Shown piece by piece: positions 41,517 through 48,338 of a stretch of DNA of 48,338 bases. A program made the translations under genes and the position numbers. The notes under the pieces are model-generated. The model made no database searches. It saw nothing but the letters and a program-made list of their open reading frames with translations, and was not told where the DNA came from. This DNA comes from an uncultured Oscillospiraceae bacterium (GTDB lineage Bacteria > Bacillota > Clostridia > Oscillospirales > Oscillospiraceae), in assembly GCA_947626085.1 (NCBI GenBank), contig CANQQU010000008.1:1-48338 (forward strand). The letters are read 5' to 3'. The number at the start of each line of letters is the position of its first letter. Position 1 is the stretch's first letter.

Positions 41517-43949
41517 CTATTTTCGCAGATAGCGGGGCTGCCAGCGGGGACGCCTGCCGAAAAGGCGGCCCGGCGCTTTTGCCCCGCTGCCGGCGGAGCG
41601 GAACAGCAGGTAGCCGCTTCCCGCCCCCAGGGCCGCCACCGCCCCGCCCCAGAGCAGCGCCGTGGAAACCGCGCCGTTTTCCGGGAGCAGCAGCGGCACG
41701 GCCTCCACCGGCAGGATCAGGGCCAGGGGGCGGAACAGCCCGACCCCCAAATAAGCGTACAGCAGGGACGGCAGCAGCAGCCCCACCGTGGCGGCGAGAT
41801 ACGCCCGTTCCATACGCCCGGCCAGCTTGGAAAGTAGAAGCGTGAGTACACCGGCGCAGAGCAGGAGAAGCCACCGGTAGGCGTTCAGCAGCGCCAGCCA
41901 GCCGGCGACGGAGCAGTTGAGGGGAAATTCCGGGAGCATGGACAGATTCCGCACCGGGGCGGCCCAGGCGGTGGCGGAAAAGCGGGTCGCCAGGGCGTAC
42001 ACCTCCCGGCCATAGACGGCCCCGGTGACAAACCCCGAGGCCATCGCCGCCAGCAGCAGCTTCCGGCACAGAAGCGCGCCCCTGCCCCGGGCCGTGGAAT
42101 GGAGCAGGGCAGTCATGCCGGACTGGCCCTCGTAGGCCATGCTTCCGGCCAGGAGCAGAGTCAGCGCCAGCAGCGCCGCCGTCGCCGCCCGGTGCTGGTT
42201 GTTTTGGGCCCCGGGGCCGTACACGCTTTCAAAGGGGATCTCGTCCAGGAGCCAGGGGGTAAAGCCCTTCTCGGACCCAAGGGTGGTCAGTTCTTGGGCC
42301 CGAGTCCGCACCAGCTCCAGTCCCTCCAGGCTGGTCTTTGCCGTGGAGGAGTCCTGGACGTATTCGGCGAATTGGGCGTAGTCCATCTCCCCGGCCTCAT
42401 AGGCGGCTTTGGCGGTTTCATATGCCGCCAGCTTTTCCTCCAGCTCCGCCTGTGCCGCGTCCATCCGGGAAAAGGTGTCCGGGGTGATCTCCCCGGCGAA
42501 CAGGGCAGTATACTGCCGGGCCACCCGCTCAGCCGCGGTGGCGATGGGAACGCTGACGGTATACTGAAGCGTCCCAGTCCCATAGATCAGAAGCGCCACG
42601 ATCACGATCCCCTTCTGAATCCACATCGACTTGTGCAACTCCATCCCCAGAAGCCCCAGGCGGGTCAGCCCCTTGTCCGTGATCCGGTTGATCCCCATGG
42701 CCAGCCGGCCCAGCAAATCCCGCCCGGCGGCGGGCTTTTTCCGGCATTGGACAACCACGCACCCCGCCGCCGCCCCCAGGCAAAGGGGCAGCAGCGCCAG
42801 CTGGGAGATGCCCCGAATCCCCAGAGGGAAACCGAAAACATCGATATTTAAGTAGTTGGTGTACAGGTCGGACAGGCTGATGTAGGTGAAGAGGTTGAAG
42901 TATTTCAGCAGATTCCAACCGCTTTGCACCGGCAAAAGGGTGTAAAATCCGTACTCCGCCGCCAGCGCCCCCGCCGCCACCACGATGGCGTATTTGGCAT
43001 TGCTCACCGCTGAGAGCAGCAGCCACAGCAGCAGCCCCGTAAAATAGGCGGCGGCGATCCGCAGCAGCAGGAAGCGGACCAGGAAGCCCCCCACCGTCCA
43101 GAGGGCCGGAAGCCTGCCCAGGGCCTCCACCGACTGGGCCGCCCGGCCCAGGTCCCCCAGTCCCCCATAGAGGGAAAAACCCAGAACCAGGTCGGCGCCG
43201 TAGAACAGCGTCACGGCCCAGGCCGCCGACAGCAGCAAAATCCCCGCCCGGTTAATTGCCAGCCGCAGCCGCCCCCAGGCGGTGGCGTGGATCACGCTCC
43301 ACAGCCCCGTCTTTCGCTCCTCTAAAAAGGCCAGGCAGATCAGGAGCAGCGCCGTCAGGAGCAGGTAATCGGTGAGCCGGAAGGAAAGCAGCGCCTCCAC
43401 CGCCCCGTCGGCCCCCAGGGTCAGCTCCACCCCCTCCAGCTTTTCAAATTCCTCCGCTGTTTTCAGAATGTTGCGGCCGCTGAAGCTCCCCGCGTCGTTG
43501 AACAGGGAAAAGCTCAGCATTTTCTCCTTGTTCTCCTGGATGGTTGCCAGGTACGCCCCATAGCCTTGCAAATACCCGATCCGCGGCAGCAGATTATTCA
43601 CCGCCACATAGTCCGTTTGTTCCTCCGGGGTGGCCTCGTCTTGTCGAATTCGATCGGAAAGCGCCTCTTTCCGCTCCTCTAACCCCGCGGCCGCCTCGCC
43701 CAGGGGCAGGTCCTTCACCTGGTCCAGCCATTCCAAGTACCGCCCGTAAGCCGCTTTTCCATCCACCGTCTCCTCCGGCAGGGAGAAGGTGCCGTCAAAT
43801 ACCACCACGCCCCCGCTGGGAAGGGTCAGATCCAGTCCATAGTCCTTTTCCCCCTGCTCCCGGAGGAACAGAAACCCGTTTGCCGCCAGGAGCAGCGCCA
43901 GTGCCAGAAGCAGCCGGCGGTTGGAGAAAATCCGGAACAGTTCTCCCAT
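41517..43949 (-). CDS. Fused double ABC transporter permease
   Basis: An 810-residue membrane protein with two similar halves. First half: one TM helix at 12-30, an extracytoplasmic domain to about 200 rich in Glu/Lys helices, then five or six helices to about 405. Second half: a TM at about 447, a smaller extracytoplasmic helical domain to about 590, then six helices to the end. After the loop in each half comes a related cytoplasmic segment, GLWSVIHATAWGR in the first and GMTALLHSTARGR in the second, which I read as a tandem duplication with the coupling helix. It would form the complete membrane part with the ATPase encoded one base upstream. Substrate unknown; an export or peptide-resistance role is possible. 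GGGGGAG supports the ATG. Confidence 0.82.
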   Translation of the reverse strand: MGELFRIFSNRRLLLALALLLAANGFLFLREQGEKDYGLDLTLPSGGVVVFDGTFSLPEETVDGKAAYGRYLEWLDQVKDLPLGEAAAGLEERKEALSDRIRQDEATPEEQTDYVAVNNLLPRIGYLQGYGAYLATIQENKEKMLSFSLFNDAGSFSGRNILKTAEEFEKLEGVELTLGADGAVEALLSFRLTDYLLLTALLLICLAFLEERKTGLWSVIHATAWGRLRLAINRAGILLLSAAWAVTLFYGADLVLGFSLYGGLGDLGRAAQSVEALGRLPALWTVGGFLVRFLLLRIAAAYFTGLLLWLLLSAVSNAKYAIVVAAGALAAEYGFYTLLPVQSGWNLLKYFNLFTYISLSDLYTNYLNIDVFGFPLGIRGISQLALLPLCLGAAAGCVVVQCRKKPAAGRDLLGRLAMGINRITDKGLTRLGLLGMELHKSMWIQKGIVIVALLIYGTGTLQYTVSVPIATAAERVARQYTALFAGEITPDTFSRMDAAQAELEEKLAAYETAKAAYEAGEMDYAQFAEYVQDSSTAKTSLEGLELVRTRAQELTTLGSEKGFTPWLLDEIPFESVYGPGAQNNQHRAATAALLALTLLLAGSMAYEGQSGMTALLHSTARGRGALLCRKLLLAAMASGFVTGAVYGREVYALATRFSATAWAAPVRNLSMLPEFPLNCSVAGWLALLNAYRWLLLLCAGVLTLLLSKLAGRMERAYLAATVGLLLPSLLYAYLGVGLFRPLALILPVEAVPLLLPENGAVSTALLWGGAVAALGAGSGYLLFRSAGSGAKAPGRLFGRRPRWQPRYLRK

Positions 43950-43950
43950 G

Positions 43951-44814
43951 TCACTCCCCCAAATAGTACAGGTACACGTCCTCCAGCGTCAGGTGATCCG
44001 GCACAAATTCGCCGATGGGCGGGAGCTTGTCCCCCACCACCCGGATCCAGGTCTCCCCGTACCGCTGGAACACGTTGCCCACCTTGTACCGCTCCTGCAT
44101 CCACTCCAATTCGTAGGGCTCGCAGGGCAGCTCCTTGACCTTGCTTGCCACGCTCTCCAGCAGGCCCGCCGGGGTGTCCAGCCCCACCACCCTGCCCCGC
44201 TTCATCATCAGGATCTCGTCGGAGATGGATTCAATGTCGCTGACGATGTGGGTAGCCAGCAGAATGATCCGCCGCCGGGACATGGAGGAGATGAAATTCC
44301 GGATGCGGATGCGCTCCTTGGGGTCCAGGCCGGCGGTGGGCTCGTCCAGGATCACCACCTTGGGGTTGCCCAGCAGGGCCTGGGCCAGCAGCACCCGCTG
44401 CTTCATGCCCCCGGAGAAGCCCCCCAGCTTCTTGTGCCGCACGTCGGTCAGGTTGGTGACTTCCAAAAGCCGCTCGATCTCCCGGCTGGCCCGGCGCTTG
44501 GGGATGGCTTTCAGGTCGGCCATGTAGGACAGGAAGGTCTGGGCGGTCATGTGGTCGTAGCAGCCCTGCTGCTGGGGCATATAGCCCAGGACCCGGCGGA
44601 AGCGGGGACCCAGCCGCAGAATGTCCACCCCATTGAACAGGATCTGCCCCCCGGTGCGGGCAATGTTGTCGGTCAGCAGGTTCATCATGGTGCTTTTCCC
44701 CGCCCCGTTGGCCCCCAGGATGCCGTAGACGCCCTCGGTGAAGGTGATGCTGACCCGGTCCAGGGCGGTGAAATTCCCGTATTTTTTGGTCAGGTTCCGC
44801 AGCTCCAGCTTCAT
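43951..44814 (-). CDS. ABC transporter ATP-binding protein
   Basis: A 287-residue nucleotide-binding subunit. Walker A is GILGANGAGKSTMMNLL near residue 35, the Q loop is in YMPQQQGCYDHMTAQTFL, the signature is FSGGMKQRVLLAQAL, Walker B is VVILDEPTAGLDP, and the switch His is in ILLATHIVSDIE. The 70-residue C-terminal extension resembles that of ABC-2 exporter ATPases. It begins nine bases after the lipoprotein stop and ends one base before the permease start, so the three are co-translated. Confidence 0.93.
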   Translation of the reverse strand: MKLELRNLTKKYGNFTALDRVSITFTEGVYGILGANGAGKSTMMNLLTDNIARTGGQILFNGVDILRLGPRFRRVLGYMPQQQGCYDHMTAQTFLSYMADLKAIPKRRASREIERLLEVTNLTDVRHKKLGGFSGGMKQRVLLAQALLGNPKVVILDEPTAGLDPKERIRIRNFISSMSRRRIILLATHIVSDIESISDEILMMKRGRVVGLDTPAGLLESVASKVKELPCEPYELEWMQERYKVGNVFQRYGETWIRVVGDKLPPIGEFVPDHLTLEDVYLYYLGE

Positions 44815-44823
44815 GAGGCCGCC

Positions 44824-46215
44824 TCAGTGGTCAAATTCCATGATCTGGGTGATTGACCCCGTCTCCAGATCCAGGCAGCACAGAAGATTGTGCTCCTCCT
44901 TCTGCTCGCCGCTGACGGTGAAATTTCCCTGGGTAATGGGGCCGTTGTCCGTGACAATCCCCGCGTCGGCCAGGAAGTAGAGCTGGCTCCCGGACTGGAA
45001 CAGAAGGAAGTATCCCAGGGCCTCCCGGTCCTCCAGCAGGCCCGTCAGAGGAAGGGTCTTCAAGAGCTTCCCCGTCAGATCGTAGACAAAAATGGTGTCC
45101 CCGCCGGCGCGCTGGGGGGAGCCCACCGCCAGCTCCTTGGTAAAATAGTCCAGGGCCGGGCCGTCGTTGAGCAGGCACATATAGTCGTCGGAGAAGATGG
45201 CGGTGCCATAGGCGGCCTGGGCGGTGGTGTCCGCCAGCTTTTCATATTCCCCGGTTTCCAGGCTGCACCGCCACATGCCGTTCTGGGAGAGGAAGAAATA
45301 GATGTACCCGTCCAGGACGTACCACTGGTCCACATCCTCCGAAGAACTCAGGGTGAAGGTGGTGGTATTGGACGCCTCCTTCCCAAACTCCCAGGGGCCC
45401 ACCACGTCGGTGGTGGGGGTGACCCAGACCTGCTTGACTTCTTTGGTATTCACATTATAGGAAAACAGGGTGTCCCGCTGGGCCCCGTCCTCCTGCTCCG
45501 TGTTGACCATGAAGTACACAAAGTCCCCGTCGGCCCAGAGGGTGTAGCTGGGCTCCTTGCCCGTCATGGTGATGACGCTGCCTGAGAAGCCGGGCAGGAA
45601 GCCCGCGTCGAGCTGGTCGTCCTGGGGCTTGGCCTCCTCCCCCCAGATGGCCTCCGCCTTTTTCAGGTCCTCCCCCAGGGGCACCCGGTAGAGCACGTCG
45701 CTGTACACAAAGTACACCGAGCCCCGGTGGCAGATGGGCATGGTGGTATGAACCGAGTTGTCGCCGTCCACCTCAAAGTCCAGCTCCTGGACCTTGTTCC
45801 GGCCGGTGCAGTCCTGATTCACAGAGAAGACCCGCCTGCCGTAGTCCTCCCGGACGCCGTTCACAATGGCGTAGTCGTCGGTGGTGTAGAAGAGCTTGTC
45901 CCCGGAGGGCCAGAGGGTATCGGCGTTGATGGCGGCGTTGCAGGTGCTGTCATTGTGCTGACAGTCCGGCTTGGCGCAGACCACAGTGGCCTTCATGGTG
46001 GCCTTCTCCAGGTAGTACAGCGGGCCGTACTCAAAGTAGAACCCGTCCTCCGTCTCGCAGAAGGTGGTCAGCCAGAGGCCGAAGCCCTGGGCCTGGTGCA
46101 TATTCTTCTGAAATTCCTCTCCGCCGCCTGTCTGGGCGGCTGGGCTACCGTCGCAGGCCGCCAGAGTGAGGGTCAGCAGCGCCGCCAGCAGGGCGGCGAA
46201 CATTCTCTTTTTCAT
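44824..46215 (-). CDS. Lipoprotein with predicted beta-propeller-like body
   Basis: A 463-residue lipoprotein: signal peptide with lipobox TLAAC, Cys21 modified, then SPAAQTGGGEE linker. The body has repeated short strand segments with aromatic residues (FYFEYGPLYYLE, GDKLFYTTDDYA, GSVYFVYSDVLYRV, GDFVYFMV, GYIYFFLSQNGMWRCSLETGEYE). This suggests blades of a propeller such as DUF5050-type proteins. A Cys cluster CAKPDCQHNDSTC lies at about residues 80-92 and could hold a metal or disulfides. Placed between the two-component genes and the ABC genes, it may be the sensor or substrate-capturing partner. GGAGG supports the ATG. Confidence 0.82.
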   Translation of the reverse strand: MKKRMFAALLAALLTLTLAACDGSPAAQTGGGEEFQKNMHQAQGFGLWLTTFCETEDGFYFEYGPLYYLEKATMKATVVCAKPDCQHNDSTCNAAINADTLWPSGDKLFYTTDDYAIVNGVREDYGRRVFSVNQDCTGRNKVQELDFEVDGDNSVHTTMPICHRGSVYFVYSDVLYRVPLGEDLKKAEAIWGEEAKPQDDQLDAGFLPGFSGSVITMTGKEPSYTLWADGDFVYFMVNTEQEDGAQRDTLFSYNVNTKEVKQVWVTPTTDVVGPWEFGKEASNTTTFTLSSSEDVDQWYVLDGYIYFFLSQNGMWRCSLETGEYEKLADTTAQAAYGTAIFSDDYMCLLNDGPALDYFTKELAVGSPQRAGGDTIFVYDLTGKLLKTLPLTGLLEDREALGYFLLFQSGSQLYFLADAGIVTDNGPITQGNFTVSGEQKEEHNLLCCLDLETGSITQIMEFDH

Positions 46216-46230
46216 GTTCTTACCTCCAAA

Positions 46231-46268
46231 AATGATCGTGTCGGCTTTAATCTGCCAGCACGATCATT
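46231..46268 (-). terminator. Hairpin with U-tract directly before the lipoprotein ribosome site (attenuator-like)
   Basis: AATGATCGTG (46268-46259 on the minus strand) pairs with CACGATCATT, with a shorter inner GGC/GCC stem, followed by TTTT and then GGAGG of the lipoprotein gene. It looks like an intrinsic terminator placed between the kinase and the lipoprotein gene, just downstream of the second direct-repeat promoter. Confidence 0.65.
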
Positions 46269-46297
46269 TTATAGGGGGAATCTAACTTTTTTCTAAC
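46268..46297 (-). promoter_or_regulatory. Direct-repeat operator and promoter of the lipoprotein-ABC genes
   Basis: On the minus strand GTTAGA-AAAAA-GTTAGA (46297-46281; period 11 bp) overlaps the -35 position of a possible promoter with -10 TATAAA (46273-46268). It covers the last codons of the kinase gene. The same 17 bases occur upstream of the regulator gene. Confidence 0.6.
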
Positions 46298-47526
46298 AAT
46301 TTCCCCGGTTCACAGGAAAAATTCGCGGTGACTTCCGCCCCGCCGCCGGGGCCGTTGCGCAAAAGCAGGCTGCCCCCGTGCTTTTCGCAGAGGGTGCGGC
46401 AGATGTGGAGCCCCAGGCCGAAGTGGTAGCTCCCCGGCTCCTGCTCCCCGCAGTAATAGGGCTTGGTGGCGGAGAGCAGCTCCTTTTGGGAGAAGCCCTT
46501 GCCGTCGTCGGCCACCCGGAGGGTCAGCAGCGGCCCCTCCAGGGTCAGCTCCAAGGTAATTTTGGACTTGGCAAAGCGCAGGGCGTTGCCCAGCAGATTT
46601 TCAAACACCTGATTCACGGCGGCAGGGTCGATGGTCAGGGTGTCGGCGGAAATGGGGGCGCTGAACGTACATTCCAGACCCTTCCCGCCGCTCAGGAGCT
46701 TCGCCGTCTCCTCCATGCCGGAGACCACGTCCTTCGTGGGGACCCGCTCCCGCCGGATGGTCAGGTCCGCGATCCCCTGGGCCGTGTTCATGCTGCCCAC
46801 AAACTGCTCCAGCCGGGCGACCTGGGCGGACATGGTCCGGACGGTCTCCAGCACCTCCTGATCCGACAGCTTTCCCGCGGGCAGGTATTTTTCCAGCAGC
46901 TCCGTGTACCCCTTCAGCACGGCAATGGGGGTGCGGAGGTCGTGGGTGTAGGCGTCGTTGAGCTGCCGCCGCTCGTCCAGCAGGTGGAGCAGCTGCCTGT
47001 TGTTCCCGTCCAGGGCGGAGCGCATCTTCTCAAAGGCGGCGCAGAGCCGGGCCATTTCGTCCTGGCCTTCATAATCCAGGGAAAAGTCCAGTTCATTTTG
47101 GGCGATCTTGTCCGAGGCGGCCTCCAGCATGGTCAGGGGCTTTTTCACCTTGGAGCGGTAGAACACCATCACCGCCAACAGCAGCAGCGCCGAATAAATG
47201 GCCACCGGCCCGAATCGGGCCAGCAGCGACCAGGAGCGGTAGAGCCGGTAAGCGCCGGTGGTGAGCTTGGTCTGCTCCCCCCAGCCCTGCCAGATCACCA
47301 CATCCACGGTGTCCAGGCTCTCACTGGCCACCATATCCCCAAAGTCCAAAGGCTCAATATTTTCATACCGGAGTTGGATCTGGGCCATCTCCCCGTAGGT
47401 GAAGCTGGTCACATGGTTGGCCAAATACGCCGCCCCCAGCAGTCCCGCCGCCGCCAGCAGCAGAAATGCCAGCCAAATGGGGATGCTGCGGTACCACCGC
47501 CGGATTTTGCTTACAATTTTACCCAT
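46282..47526 (-). CDS. Sensor histidine kinase
   Basis: A 414-residue membrane kinase. TM1 is at about 16-36, an extracytoplasmic domain of about 70 residues follows, TM2 is near 105-125, then a HAMP-like linker (KVKKPLTMLEAASDKIAQNELDFSL). The dimerisation domain has phospho-acceptor His195 in THDLRTPIAVLKGY. The ATPase domain has FENLLGNALRFAKS (N box), VADDGKGFS (G1) and FGLGLHICRTLCEKHGG (G2). The length is typical of VanS/BceS-like kinases with a moderate sensor domain. It overlaps the regulator gene by 16 bases. Confidence 0.93.
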   Translation of the reverse strand: MGKIVSKIRRWYRSIPIWLAFLLLAAAGLLGAAYLANHVTSFTYGEMAQIQLRYENIEPLDFGDMVASESLDTVDVVIWQGWGEQTKLTTGAYRLYRSWSLLARFGPVAIYSALLLLAVMVFYRSKVKKPLTMLEAASDKIAQNELDFSLDYEGQDEMARLCAAFEKMRSALDGNNRQLLHLLDERRQLNDAYTHDLRTPIAVLKGYTELLEKYLPAGKLSDQEVLETVRTMSAQVARLEQFVGSMNTAQGIADLTIRRERVPTKDVVSGMEETAKLLSGGKGLECTFSAPISADTLTIDPAAVNQVFENLLGNALRFAKSKITLELTLEGPLLTLRVADDGKGFSQKELLSATKPYYCGEQEPGSYHFGLGLHICRTLCEKHGGSLLLRNGPGGGAEVTANFSCEPGKLLEKS

Positions 47527-48191
47527 TTATATCCGCTCCCCCAGACCGTCTGAATATAGGGCTTGCAGCCCGCCTGGGCCAGCTTGGCCCGGATGCGGCT
47601 GATATGCTCCATGATCACGTTTTCGTCGGTGTCGCTGTCCAGCTCCCAGATATGCTCAAAAATGCGCTCCTTGCTGAACAGCTGGCCCGGATAGGCCGAC
47701 AGCAGCTCCACAATGGCAAATTCCTTGGGCTTCAGGGGGACCGGCTTTCCCTGAAAGCGGACCTCCCGGGCGGTATAGTCGATGGCGAAGCTCCCGTCGA
47801 ACCAAACCCGGTGGGACGTGCCCGCCCGCCGCTCCTCCCGCCGGAGATGAGCCTCCACCCGGGCGCCCAGCTCGTCGATGGAGAAGGGCTTGAGGATATA
47901 GTCGTCGCCCCCGGCGGCGAAGCCCGCCAGCTTGTCCGGGTCCTCCACCCGGGCGGTGAGAAATAAAATGGGGCAGGAGACGTACTCCCGGATCCGGCGG
48001 CAGACCTCGATCCCGTCCAAATCCGGCATATTCACGTCCAGCAGGATCAGATCCGGCTGCTTTCCCGCCTTTTCGATGCCGGACCGGCCGTTTTCCGCCA
48101 GCATGACGCTGTACCCGTTCAGCTCAAAATACCGGCGGAGCATCACGCCCATATCATGCTCGTCGTCGATGATCAAAATCGTTTTGCCCAT
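47511..48191 (-). CDS. OmpR-family response regulator
   Basis: A 226-residue regulator. The receiver domain has IIDDEHD (Asp9-Asp10), phospho-acceptor Asp52 in LLDVNMPDLDG, FLTARVED (Thr) and ILKPF (Lys). The winged-helix domain (about 130-226) contains LKPKEFAIVELLSAYPGQLFSKERI, DENVIMEHISRIRAKL and TVWGSGYKWV. It is the first gene of a five-gene operon with the kinase, lipoprotein, ATPase and permease. Direct repeats of the kind OmpR/PhoB-type regulators bind lie in its own promoter, which implies autoregulation. ATG at 48191 with GGGGAGGG nine bases upstream. Confidence 0.95.
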   Translation of the reverse strand: MGKTILIIDDEHDMGVMLRRYFELNGYSVMLAENGRSGIEKAGKQPDLILLDVNMPDLDGIEVCRRIREYVSCPILFLTARVEDPDKLAGFAAGGDDYILKPFSIDELGARVEAHLRREERRAGTSHRVWFDGSFAIDYTAREVRFQGKPVPLKPKEFAIVELLSAYPGQLFSKERIFEHIWELDSDTDENVIMEHISRIRAKLAQAGCKPYIQTVWGSGYKWVKL

Positions 48192-48212
48192 GCGGCATCC
48201 CTCCCCATTGTG

Positions 48213-48244
48213 ATTGTAAAGGGAAATTCTAACTTTTTTCTAAC
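48213..48244 (-). promoter_or_regulatory. Direct-repeat operator and promoter of the regulator operon
   Basis: The same GTTAGA-AAAAA-GTTAGA pair (48244-48228, minus strand) lies just upstream of a -10-like TACAAT (48218-48213) and covers the -35 position. The site also lies 25-41 bases upstream of the plus-strand -10 at 48269, so one site could control both directions. Confidence 0.62.
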
Positions 48245-48268
48245 ACTGATTTCTCAAAAATAAGGTTC

Positions 48269-48338
48269 TATAATAAAAGTTGGGGTCAGGTGAAGATCAC
48301 CTGGCCCCGAATGTAAATTTAGGGTTGAGCATGGAGGA
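48269..48338 (+). promoter_or_regulatory. Promoter, hairpin leader and ribosome site of a gene beyond the right edge
   Basis: TATAAT at 48269-48274 (weak -35 TGATTT) is followed by a 12-bp stem, 48282-48293 with 48297-48308, containing one G-U pair and an AGA loop. GGAGGA at the very end of the window is probably the Shine-Dalgarno of a plus-strand gene that starts outside. The hairpin has no U-tract. Confidence 0.55.

Overview
The window reads as a chromosomal segment of a high-GC, low-redundancy Firmicute. My best guess is a gut Clostridia of the Oscillospiraceae type (Flavonifractor/Lawsonibacter-like). This is inference: strong GGAGG ribosome binding sites, sigma-A promoters, lipoproteins, LytTR/GHKL signalling and a monoderm-type surface polysaccharide locus, with no phage, IS, tRNA or rRNA gene visible. 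Most genes lie on the minus strand and almost all large plus-strand ORFs are high-GC shadows.

Layout. (1) 1-4486, minus: a coupled glycogen/maltodextrin operon (debranching enzyme, GH13 alpha-glucosidase, HAD phosphatase, start of a 3-hydroxyisobutyrate-dehydrogenase-like gene). (2) 4671-7001: a divergent two-TM protein and a convergent DUF2207-type membrane protein that share a bidirectional terminator. (3) 7238-12956, minus: a nucleoside salvage operon tdk - nitroreductase - deoC - deoD - deoB - cdd, followed by a BMP-family nucleoside-binding lipoprotein with its own leader. (4) 13143-20165: a secreted repeat protein, a stand-alone CHAP hydrolase, and a divergent LytTR response regulator/GHKL kinase pair with two small unknown genes. 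The kinase-regulator promoter and the promoter of the small genes carry the same 55-bp block with paired direct repeats at identical spacing from the -10, so this looks like an autoregulated signalling module. (5) 20308-33820, minus: an 11-gene capsule/exopolysaccharide locus behind one near-perfect promoter with a palindrome in its spacer. It contains a polyprenyl sugar-phosphate transferase, two GT4 transferases, the UDP-L-FucNAc pathway (CapE, CapF, CapG-type), a LicD transferase with a cytidylyltransferase and an SDR enzyme (probable CDP-alditol decoration), a Wzy-like polymerase with an in-frame repeat tract, and a Wzx-like flippase. (6) 34018-37982, plus: sbcD-sbcC. (7) 38045-41427, minus: a UvrA paralogue lacking the UvrB-binding insertion, and a PrsW-family protease. 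(8) 41517-48244, minus: a five-gene sensing/transport operon (OmpR regulator, kinase, lipoprotein, ABC ATPase, fused double permease) with two identical 17-bp direct-repeat sites. A plus-strand promoter with a hairpin leader leaves the window at its right end.

How it fits together: regions 1 and 3 are housekeeping catabolism. Regions 4, 5 and 8 are cell-envelope sensing, surface display and polysaccharide export, and hold the most interesting signals. The best candidate for an undescribed system is the LytTR module with its duplicated operator and its two unknown target genes (16772-20165). Second is the double-site regulator-ABC operon at 41517-48244. Starts were chosen by Shine-Dalgarno spacing and family alignment from memory; no database search was possible.
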